DNA of 5,669 nucleotides from Gemmataceae bacterium (lineage in GTDB: Bacteria; Planctomycetota; Planctomycetia; Gemmatales; Gemmataceae): positions 1-5,669 of the forward strand of contig SIAL01000243.1 in NCBI GenBank assembly GCA_009691815.1, written 5' to 3'. Positions 1 through 5,429 of this stretch are shown one piece after another. Below the pieces are notes generated by a model. That model saw only the letters and a list, made by a program, of their open reading frames with translations. It had not been told where the DNA came from and ran no database searches. Position 1 is the first letter of the stretch, and every line of letters starts with the position of its first letter. Both the position numbers and the translations under genes were made by a program.

Positions 1-74
1 CCAAATCGCCTCCGGCTTGGCTTGGCATGCATCTCGGGATCCGGCACCATTTCAAACCGCTTGTTCGCTTCCAT
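1..74 (-). CDS. Transposase N-terminus (IS3-type helper/OrfA-like), cut by the window edge
   Basis: Only the first 24 codons are visible, reading left off the window. The product begins MEANKRFEMVPDPEMHAK and continues into a basic run PSRRRF. From memory, the pattern 'RFEMVPDPE...RRRF' opens a group of transposases common in Planctomycetes, where an F(T/S)xEYKLRIL helix-turn-helix segment follows. That segment would lie outside the window. The start ATG is at 74-72, and a purine-rich GGGGGGAC lies 8-14 nt upstream, supporting a real gene start. The next ATG (codon 9) is a less likely alternative. The reading frame is intact as far as it can be seen. Together with the transposase remnant to its right, it marks this side of the biotin operon as an insertion-prone zone. 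The family assignment is from recall on a short stretch, so the protein could be another DNA-binding protein. Confidence 0.55.
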   Translation of the reverse strand, partial: MEANKRFEMVPDPEMHAKPSRRRF

Positions 75-80
75 TTGCCT

Positions 81-88
81 GTCCCCCC
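81..88 (-). promoter_or_regulatory. Ribosome binding site of the left-edge transposase
   Basis: On the minus strand the sequence GGGGGGAC ends about 6 nt before the ATG at 74. It resembles a Shine-Dalgarno core (GGGGGA) at plausible spacing and supports the chosen start. Confidence 0.4.
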
Positions 89-114
89 AACTTTCTTTTG
101 CCAACTCTACTTTC

Positions 115-129
115 GACCAACTATTGGTC
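115..129. repeat. Perfect 6-bp inverted repeat with 3-nt centre
   Basis: GACCAA-CTA-TTGGTC is an exact palindrome with a 3-nt spacer. It lies about 40 bp upstream of the left-edge transposase start, in the non-coding stretch between the two transposase fragments. It could be an operator, a short transcript hairpin or part of an element end. The sequence alone does not decide. No flanking duplication was seen that would define an insertion-sequence boundary. Confidence 0.4.
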
Positions 130-201
130 TCAGTTCATGTTGACACAGGGGAAAAGGTGCGCCAGAAGCATTAGGGACCCGCTAATAAGGTCCTGACATC
201 T

Positions 202-566
202 TTAGCCATTTTCTTCCCTTAATTTCTGTAGGCGTTCACGGAATTTTGGGCATAAACGGGTACAGGGGGTTAAACAACCCGGTGGAATTGGTCCGCACCA
301 TTCCGGGATGAGTCGAGGGGCGGGACGGTTTAACCTGAAGGACTCGATGCAGGCTTTGAGGTAATCCAAGGGGTTTACACCAATATACTTTTTTGTCGCA
401 TTCACCGAAAAGATCGTTTCGATGAACCTGCGTCCTGTTGCCGATTGGATGAAAAGGCAGATCTTCCGGTAGATCACCAGTTCCCGAAGTTGCGTTCCGC
501 TTCGTTGTTTGTCGGTTCAACCCCGTTAGTCAACAAAGTTCCTAAAAACCCGTGAACGCGTACCTT
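202..566 (-). pseudogene. IS66-family transposase, C-terminal remnant with a frameshift
   Basis: About 120 codons resembling the C-terminal end of the IS66-family DDE transposase can be read on the minus strand, but in two frames. From about 566 to 490 one frame reads VRVHGFLGTLLTNG followed by GVEPTNNEAERN, the signature seen near the last catalytic Glu of IS66 transposases ('GVxPTNNxAERxLR'). That frame ends at a TGA at 476-474. From about 489 to 202 the neighbouring frame continues with LRELVIYRK, QSATGRRFIETIFSVNATKK and NPLDYLKACIES. This matches the family's 'RK...QSExGxRFVExxLTVxAT...NVLxYLxA' tail and ends at TAA 204-202. The two halves join in homology at about 487-492, which implies loss or gain of a base. 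The N-terminal helix-turn-helix, zinc-finger and most of the DDE domain are absent: full proteins are about 500 residues. The left 5' edge of the homology is uncertain and may reach to the bioDA stop. The piece is almost certainly non-functional. Confidence 0.75.
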
Positions 567-584
567 TGGGGGGACAACAAAGGT
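562..584. repeat. 7-bp inverted repeat just after the bioDA stop
   Basis: ACCTTTG (562-568) and CAAAGGT (578-584) are perfect reverse complements around a 9-nt loop. On the bioDA transcript the hairpin begins one base after the TGA stop codon. It may slow or end transcription or protect the 3' end of the message. It is not a classical intrinsic terminator: the stem is only moderately GC-rich and the first run of five T's lies about 12 nt further on. It also sits at the upstream edge of the transposase remnant, so it could be accidental. Confidence 0.35.
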
Positions 585-585
585 G

Positions 586-2613
586 TCAAGAACCAATGGC
601 GGTCACCGTGGCGAAAAAGGCGTCACGGATTTTGAACAGGGAAGATTCCGAGGCACAATACGGGGGCATGGCATAAAGGACATTTCCCAAAGGTAGCCAA
701 AGCACCCCATGGTCAAGGCCAATGGCAATCGCCTTGGCCCGAAGGGGAGAGATGTACCCTGAGTCCAACGCCAGTTCCACCGCGGCAATAGAGCCTAAAA
801 TCCGCACCTCTTTTACCATGGAATGGTCTTTTAAAGGGGTCAAATGTTTTTGCCAAAACGCCTCCATGCGTTTGGAATCGACAGGCCCCTCGGCCACAAG
901 ACGCTTCCAGTATTTCGCCCCGACGGCACATGCAATCGCATGAGCGGTGTAGCTGTGGCCGTGAAACAGTGCCTCGGCGGGGTCATCGGATCCAAGGGCT
1001 TCGACAATCCCAGGCGAAATCAAGGTCGCGGCAAGGGGAAGGAATCCGCCGCCAAGTGTTTTCCCCGCAGCAATCAGATCGGGTTTGAGAACTTCACCCC
1101 GATCCCCCAGATGGCCAACATACTGATGAGCCCAGATTTTCCCGGTTCGCCCATTGCCTGTCATCACCTCATCGGCGATAAACAAAACATTATGGCGATG
1201 GCAAGCATCCATTATTTTGGCAAGGGTCTGTGGCATATGCATCACCATCCCCGCCGCACCCTGAACCAAGGGTTCAAGGACCACCGCCGCAACCTTGCCC
1301 CCTTCCCTTTGGAGCAATTGTTCAAGAGCGTCGGGATCAACGGGGCAGACGCGGGCCTCGAACATAAGGTCCTCAAAGCCTTTGGTGAAAAGGGGGTGGC
1401 GGGCGATGGACATGGTGGCAAAGGTGTCGCCATGATAGCCGTTTTCAAAACCGATGAAAAGGGTTCGGCTCGGCTGGCCGAGCTTTCGCCAATACATCCA
1501 CGCCAATTTAAGGGCAACCTCCACCGCCGTGCTGCCATTGTCGGAATAAAAAACGCGCCCATTGGGCATCTTGGCCGATTCGAGAAGTAGCCCGGCCAGA
1601 TCTACGGCAGGGGGGTGGGTCACACCGGCGAAATGGACATGATCCAGAGTGAGGTCGGCCATTTCTTTGGCCAATTGGTCTCCTTTGTGCCCATAAAGGA
1701 TCGTCCACCAGCTTGAAATGGCGTCCACCAACACCCGGCCATCGGCAAGGGTGACAAACTCGTCACGGGAGGCGACCACCTGAAGCGGCGGCTCCCTAAG
1801 CCGGGTGGGGGCATACGGGTGCCAAAGGCGCTCGGCATCGAGACGCAAAAGGTCGTCGGGTGTTCCCTTGGGGCATTCCAACAGGCGTTTGCTTAGTTGA
1901 AAAAACTGGTTCGTTTGGCTCAAGGCGCACTGTTCAAGCCCCTGAGCCGTCCACACAAGGGGCAAGGCCAGCCGAACCACCGGAAGGCCCTCAAGGCGGT
2001 TTTGCAATTGGGTTCGGGTCCAGTCATCCTCGCCCAACAAAACAACCGCGGAGGGTTTGATTCCATGAAACCGAAGGGCTTCCACCGTGGTAATCATGCG
2101 CCCCACCCCACCAATGCTGGTAGAGCCGATAAGGATCACCTGCCACGCAAGCCTCTTGATCAATTCCGTCTGAAGTGTGGTTTCATTCCAAGGAGAAAAC
2201 GGACCACCAAAGGTTTCCAAAAGGACGGGGCCACTCAAGCCGTGTTGGGTGGCCTCTTGAACGACCCTGTCGATAGAGGGCATTTCGCCGCCTTCCAATG
2301 CGGCTGCCCGATGAGGTGCCAGGGCGGCCTGAAAGGACCCCAACGGCGGATGGACCAAAAGGGATTTTGGGGCAAGCCTTATTAGCGTTTCGGAATCGGC
2401 CTGACCCGTTTCGACAGGTTTGAAATACGCCCACTTGGGATTCGACCCGAATTCTTGCCAAAAAGACCAGAGCAATGCAAAAGTAGTTTTACCGACCTCT
2501 GTATCCGTTGCACAAACCATAAAGGATGAGGACGGCATCATACGCTCAAGGGCAGTTTCATACGATGCAACTGTCCCGTCAATGCCGTATAATGCGGATG
2601 AGGACGGCATCAT
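586..2613 (-). CDS. bioDA: Bifunctional dethiobiotin synthetase / DAPA aminotransferase (BioD-BioA fusion)
   Basis: This 675-residue cytosolic fusion would catalyse two consecutive biotin steps. The C-terminal PLP-dependent aminotransferase converts KAPA to DAPA, classically with S-adenosylmethionine as amino donor, and the N-terminal ATP-dependent ligase closes the ureido ring to dethiobiotin. BioD part (about 31-220): P-loop ATDTEVGKTT with Lys42, KPVETG at 65-70, likely Mg ligands Asp73 and Glu133. The first Gly of the usual GTDTxVGKT is Ala. BioA part (about 258-675): WHPY 264-267, SWW 301-303, DNGSTAVE 358-365, YHGD 393-396, PLP-binding Asp481 in ADEV, Schiff-base Lys518 in AAGKTLGGG, HGHSY 551-555, and Arg604 in VRILG, equivalent to E. 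coli BioA Arg391. All main catalytic positions of BioA are kept. The start at 2613 overlaps the bioB stop as ATGA, implying translational coupling. A second ATGATG at 2541-2536, in a duplicated segment, gives a 651-residue protein whose N-terminus (MMPSSSFMVCATDTEVGKT) fits the BioD family better. Either or both starts may be used. The first 24 residues would be an added tail. Confidence 0.95.
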   Translation of the reverse strand: MMPSSSALYGIDGTVASYETALERMMPSSSFMVCATDTEVGKTTFALLWSFWQEFGSNPKWAYFKPVETGQADSETLIRLAPKSLLVHPPLGSFQAALAPHRAAALEGGEMPSIDRVVQEATQHGLSGPVLLETFGGPFSPWNETTLQTELIKRLAWQVILIGSTSIGGVGRMITTVEALRFHGIKPSAVVLLGEDDWTRTQLQNRLEGLPVVRLALPLVWTAQGLEQCALSQTNQFFQLSKRLLECPKGTPDDLLRLDAERLWHPYAPTRLREPPLQVVASRDEFVTLADGRVLVDAISSWWTILYGHKGDQLAKEMADLTLDHVHFAGVTHPPAVDLAGLLLESAKMPNGRVFYSDNGSTAVEVALKLAWMYWRKLGQPSRTLFIGFENGYHGDTFATMSIARHPLFTKGFEDLMFEARVCPVDPDALEQLLQREGGKVAAVVLEPLVQGAAGMVMHMPQTLAKIMDACHRHNVLFIADEVMTGNGRTGKIWAHQYVGHLGDRGEVLKPDLIAAGKTLGGGFLPLAATLISPGIVEALGSDDPAEALFHGHSYTAHAIACAVGAKYWKRLVAEGPVDSKRMEAFWQKHLTPLKDHSMVKEVRILGSIAAVELALDSGYISPLRAKAIAIGLDHGVLWLPLGNVLYAMPPYCASESSLFKIRDAFFATVTAIGS
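2524..2561. repeat. 38-bp direct repeat, copy A (internal bioDA start)
   Basis: This segment matches 2596-2633 at 37 of 38 positions, the only difference being G2544 versus A2616. The offset is 72 bp, or 24 codons, so the bioDA frame is preserved. On the minus strand it encodes ETALERMMPSSS in the bioDA frame. In the bioB-type frame it encodes MKLPLSV followed by a stop, copying the C-terminus of bioB. It therefore carries a second complete overlapping stop/start signal. Confidence 0.95.
2582..2610. repeat. 7-bp inverted repeat covering the first bioDA start
   Basis: ATGCCGT (2582-2588) is an exact reverse complement of ACGGCAT (2604-2610), with 15 nt between. On the transcript the hairpin would include the second ATG of the first bioDA start pair. 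The same ATGCCGT is also complementary to ACGGCAT at 2532-2538 in the other repeat copy, so two alternative pairings are possible. A role in translation is inference. Confidence 0.4.
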
Positions 2614-2633
2614 ACACTCAAGGGCAGTTTCAT
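2596..2633. repeat. 38-bp direct repeat, copy B (bioB end / first bioDA start)
   Basis: This is the partner of 2524-2561. It contains the last seven codons of bioB (MKLPLSV), its TGA stop and the first ATGATGCCG of bioDA. The 34 bp between the copies (2562-2595) have no obvious match to either flank, so the structure is a spaced direct repeat, not a simple 72-bp tandem duplication, unless the spacer has diverged. Confidence 0.95.
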
Positions 2634-3617
2634 CTTGCGACCGGAGTAACCGACCTTTCTGGCCCCCTCGGGTACCGGCAATCCCAGCGCTTCAAGAAGC
2701 GAGGCGTCGTCGCTGGAACTGGGGTTTGGCGCGGTGAGGAGTTTGTCGCCATAAAAGATGGAATTGGCGCCCGCAAGAAAGCATAGGGTTTGGTAGGTTG
2801 CGTCCATTTTGTCGCGGCCCGCCGAGAGTCGGACCCTGGCTTTGGGGAAAGCCAGCCTGGTTACGGCAATGAGGCGAATCACTTGGAAGGGATCCACGGG
2901 GGGCTGGTCGGCAAGGGGAGTACCAACGATAGGAACCAGTAGGTTAATGGGGATGCTTTCAGGCATTACCGAAAGCTGTGTAAGTTCAAACAAAAGCCCG
3001 AGGCGGTCCGCTTCGGATTCGCCCATTCCCAAGATGCCGCCACAACACATGGAAATGCCGGCATCGCTCACGGTGCGAAGGGTTTTTATCCGATCGTCGT
3101 AGGTCCTCGTGTGAATGATGTTGGCGTAATGTTCGCGGGAAGTATCGAGGTTGTGGTTATAGGCGGTGAGGCCGGCTTCCTTGAGGCGTTTTGCCTGGTC
3201 AGGGCTTAACATGCCCAAAGTAACACAGGCTTCCATATCCATCCCGCGAACGATCTTAATCATTTCGATCACACGATCAAAGCTTTCGCCGTCTTTGGGA
3301 TTTCGCCACGCCGCACCCATACAAAAGCGGGTTGCGCCAATGGCTTTGGCGGCTTCCGCTTTTTCCCGGACCTCCTCAAGAGACATTAGGGGGGTGCGGT
3401 CGATGTCGGCTTCGTGGTGGGAACTTTGGGAGCAATAGCCACAATCTTCCGGACAGCCGCCTGTTTTAATACTTAAGAGGACACATCGTTGGATGTCGTT
3501 ACTGGCAAAGTTCTGCCTATGGATGGTGGCCGCTTGGTAAACAAGGTCCATTAAAGGCAGGGCATACCAGTTTTGAAGGGTGGCAAGGGTGGGCGGATGG
3601 TTGGTGTGGTGGTTCAT
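2610..3617 (-). CDS. bioB: Biotin synthase BioB (radical SAM, sulfur insertion)
   Basis: The 335-residue product inserts sulfur into dethiobiotin to make biotin, the last step of the pathway, using a [4Fe-4S] cluster with SAM and a sacrificial [2Fe-2S] cluster. The radical SAM CxxxCxxC is GGCPEDCGYCSQS, with Cys55, Cys59 and Cys62. The [2Fe-2S] ligands match the E. coli set: Cys99 in RFCMGAAW, Cys131 in EACVTLGML, Cys191 in SMCCGGILGMGE, and Arg263 in VRLSAGR. YNHNLDTS (153-160) and GANSIFYGDKLLT are further family hallmarks. Length is normal and no key residue is missing. The ATG at 3617 fits the family start, but no convincing Shine-Dalgarno precedes it (upstream is A/T-rich: GTTAAACTAAACTC). 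It is first in a two-gene operon: its TGA at 2612-2610 overlaps the first bioDA ATG. The end MKLPLSV lies within the 38-bp repeat and may have been affected by it. Confidence 0.97.
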   Translation of the reverse strand: MNHHTNHPPTLATLQNWYALPLMDLVYQAATIHRQNFASNDIQRCVLLSIKTGGCPEDCGYCSQSSHHEADIDRTPLMSLEEVREKAEAAKAIGATRFCMGAAWRNPKDGESFDRVIEMIKIVRGMDMEACVTLGMLSPDQAKRLKEAGLTAYNHNLDTSREHYANIIHTRTYDDRIKTLRTVSDAGISMCCGGILGMGESEADRLGLLFELTQLSVMPESIPINLLVPIVGTPLADQPPVDPFQVIRLIAVTRLAFPKARVRLSAGRDKMDATYQTLCFLAGANSIFYGDKLLTAPNPSSSDDASLLEALGLPVPEGARKVGYSGRKMKLPLSV

Positions 3618-3936
3618 GAGTTTAGTTTAACTTTCTAAGAAAACATTGCAACCCAACAAATGGTCGGATTTTCGCTTGACGAATGGCCAATAATCCCAAA
3701 GAAAGAGAGTATCCATCTACCGGATGAAGTTTCGCCCTAGCCTAGCACTCAAGTCGGCTTTTGAATCGCTTGGGGTGCAAGTTTGGCGAAACCGCCTTCT
3801 CGGTTGGATTTTTGGGAATCCTATCACAGTTCTCAATGTCCAACCCGTTTGACGCCATTAGATCCCATTTGACCCCGCCTCTGGATTCCTAACGATTGGG
3901 AATTGCTTGGCGGGATCCACTCAGGAGCCGGGCAAC
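3618..3936. other. Divergent intergenic region between bioB and exbB
   Basis: This 319-bp stretch should contain the promoters of both operons. Towards bioB, TTGCAA and TAAACT with a 16-nt spacer lie just before the ATG, but the match is weak and would leave almost no leader. Towards exbB, TTTGAC occurs twice (3849-3853 region and 3868-3872 region) and a TAACGA follows, with a poor spacing of about 15 nt. Neither is claimed as a promoter. Short inverted repeats are visible: GGATT/AATCC at 3806-3821 and ATTCC/GGAAT at 3885-3903. No BirA-type operator (TGTAAACC...GGTTTACA) or BioR-type palindrome was recognised. A 42-codon plus-strand ORF (3724-3852) lies inside but has no good ribosome binding site. 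Confidence 0.5.
3923..3927 (+). promoter_or_regulatory. Shine-Dalgarno site deciding the exbB start
   Basis: AGGAG lies 9 nt before the ATG at 3937. It selects this ATG over the in-frame TTG at 3907, which would add ten residues and place the Shine-Dalgarno site inside the coding region. Confidence 0.65.
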
Positions 3937-4815
3937 ATGTTAAGTAAGGGCATCTTCTCCCTTTCCCATTGGATACGGAAACCCGTAGTCCGAATGACGG
4001 TTATGTGTTTGGCGGTTAGCTTGGTCGCCGTATTTTTGGCGGGGCCAAGCGTTGCTCAAGACCCTGACCCGGCCCCAGCTGTGGTTGCCCCGGTGGACAC
4101 CGCCGCCGCAGCAAAAAACGGTGGCAACCTTTTTACCCACATTCTCGAATCTGCGGGTATCTTTTTTGGTCCCCTGTTGGGTGGTATCTCCATCGGGTTG
4201 GTGGCCTTGGTTGTTTACCTGCTGATGGAACTTCGGATGGAAACCGCCGTACCCAAAGGGTTTATCGACCAATTCACCGATTTGGTCAACAAGCGGCAAC
4301 TGGTGGATGCCAAAAACCTAGCCCAGAATGATCCCTCTTTTTTGGGCCAAACCCTGTTTTCCGGGATGTCTCATCTGCAATATGGCCTCGACAACGGTCG
4401 CGAATTTGCTCGCGGCAAGTTGGACGAGATCCGCGCCTCCAAAGAGAGCTCCATCTCGTACCTTTCAGTTATTGGCCAATTGGGACCCCTCCTTGGGCTG
4501 GTCGGAACGGTGTACGGCATGATCCTTGCCTTCATGACCCTGAAAAGCTCCACCAAGGTCGAACCCGCCCGCCTTGCCGGTGACATCTCCCACGCTCTGG
4601 TTGTCACCCTGCTAGGCGTCGGTGTGTCCGTTCCCGCCATTTTCTTCTTTACCTTCTTCAGCAAAAGGCTGGTGCGCATTTGCATCGAAGTGGGCCAGAC
4701 CTCCGATGACCTCTTGACCCAACTGCACCACGGTGCTCGCCGGGCTCCCCAAGCCGGCTCGGCCCCAACAGTCGCCATGGCCGTTCCCATTCCTCAAAAC
4801 CCTCCCACAAGGTAA
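3937..4815 (+). CDS. exbB: MotA/TolQ/ExbB-family proton-channel protein with signal peptide
   Basis: The 292-residue inner-membrane protein would be the large channel subunit of an ExbB-ExbD (or TolQ-TolR) motor, which uses proton flow to energise an envelope protein. A basic N-terminus and a hydrophobic stretch (about residues 20-39) end in GPSVA-QD, a likely signal-peptidase I site after Ala40. A Pro/Ala linker follows, then three membrane segments at about 74-97 (FGPLLGGISIGLVALVVYLL), 173-200 and 218-242. The family core is clear: IGQLGPLLGLVGTVYGMI carries the conserved pore Thr (about 191), and ISHALVVTLLGVGVSVPAI carries the second (about 224). A cleaved leader before TM1 makes this longer than E. 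coli ExbB but is frequent in ExbB relatives of other phyla. The C-terminal tail is Ala/Pro-rich. It is followed after 62 nt by its exbD partner. The TolQ alternative cannot be excluded, since no tonB or tolA is in view. Confidence 0.9.
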   Translation: MLSKGIFSLSHWIRKPVVRMTVMCLAVSLVAVFLAGPSVAQDPDPAPAVVAPVDTAAAAKNGGNLFTHILESAGIFFGPLLGGISIGLVALVVYLLMELRMETAVPKGFIDQFTDLVNKRQLVDAKNLAQNDPSFLGQTLFSGMSHLQYGLDNGREFARGKLDEIRASKESSISYLSVIGQLGPLLGLVGTVYGMILAFMTLKSSTKVEPARLAGDISHALVVTLLGVGVSVPAIFFFTFFSKRLVRICIEVGQTSDDLLTQLHHGARRAPQAGSAPTVAMAVPIPQNPPTR

Positions 4816-4877
4816 TTTCTAAAGGTAGGCTTGGCCGGACGATTGTCTTGGATGACCAGCAAGGGGACAAATAGACC

Positions 4878-5408
4878 ATGAATTCGGGAAGTGGTGACGC
4901 GCATGTGGTGGAACCGAACCTGATCTCCTTGTTGGATTTGGTCATGCAGTTGTTGATGTTTTTTATCATGTGCGTGACCTTCGTCACGGATCAGGCGGCG
5001 GCGGAGATCTCTCTTCCCGATTCCCAGGCGGCGGCGCCGATTGAGGACAATGACACCAATGTTCAAATCGTCAACATTCGCCCTTTTAACAGCAACGATC
5101 CCGGCCTGATCGCCAAGTATTCCGGGAATCCGAAATACCTTGAGGAAATGGGGAAACGATTTCAACCCGGTCAGGTCTATGTGATTGTTTCGGGCCAGGA
5201 TCCCATGTCGATTGGCAGCTTTCGCAATTGGTTGAGAGACCAACACAATCGAGCCACCATGGCCATGGGCCAGGTTAAAAAAAGCATAGATACGACGATC
5301 ATTATTCGAGCCCACAAGGACACCGATTATAAGGATGTCTACAATGTTTTGGAACTGTGCCGCAATCAGGGCTACAGCCAACTCGTCGTTCGCGTCCTCA
5401 AAGTTTGA
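4878..5408 (+). CDS. exbD: ExbD/TolR-family biopolymer transport protein
   Basis: The 176-residue single-pass inner-membrane protein would be the small subunit that sits in the ExbB/TolQ pore. A short cytoplasmic N-terminus (MNSGSGDAHVVEP) leads into the membrane helix (about 15-37). Asp20 in ISLLDLVMQLLMFF corresponds to the essential protonatable Asp of ExbD (Asp25) and TolR (Asp23). The periplasmic part ends in the family's signature IIIRAHKDTDYKDVYNVLEL (about 141-160) and a short strand QLVVRVLKV. It is some 35 residues longer than typical ExbD. The excess lies in the periplasmic region (about 50-137), which reads NIRPFNSNDPG and VYVIVSGQDP and is not recognised. An AAGGGGA about 10 nt upstream supports the start. 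It lies between exbB and the next gene with gaps of 62 and 21 nt, so all three are probably one transcript. Confidence 0.9.
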   Translation: MNSGSGDAHVVEPNLISLLDLVMQLLMFFIMCVTFVTDQAAAEISLPDSQAAAPIEDNDTNVQIVNIRPFNSNDPGLIAKYSGNPKYLEEMGKRFQPGQVYVIVSGQDPMSIGSFRNWLRDQHNRATMAMGQVKKSIDTTIIIRAHKDTDYKDVYNVLELCRNQGYSQLVVRVLKV

Positions 5409-5429
5409 TTCATCCGTTTAGGGTTATTC

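Noticed and set aside
139..180. TTGACA at 139 as a -35 element of a plus-strand promoter
   Set aside because: No -10-like hexamer occurs at 16-18 nt, and there is no plus-strand gene downstream until 3937.
844..1590. Long plus-strand open frame (about 248 codons) opposite bioA
   Set aside because: It lies entirely antisense to the conserved BioA domain, has no family resemblance and is rich in the residues expected from the reverse complement of the bioDA codons.
1897..2385. Plus-strand open frame (about 162 codons) opposite the BioD part
   Set aside because: Antisense shadow of a well-conserved enzyme with no recognisable domain.
3618..3720. Biotin-responsive operator (BirA or BioR type) before bioB
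   Set aside because: Read on both strands, no TGTAAACC/GGTTTACA pair and no TTAT...ATAA BioR palindrome were found.
3907..3936. In-frame TTG start ten codons upstream of the chosen exbB ATG
   Set aside because: AGGAG sits inside this extension at correct spacing for the ATG at 3937, and the added residues would spoil the basic start of the signal peptide.
4794..5381. Minus-strand open frame (about 195 codons) opposite exbD
   Set aside because: It covers exbD completely on the other strand. The plus-strand product has the ExbD membrane helix, Asp20 and C-terminal signature, so the minus frame is a shadow.
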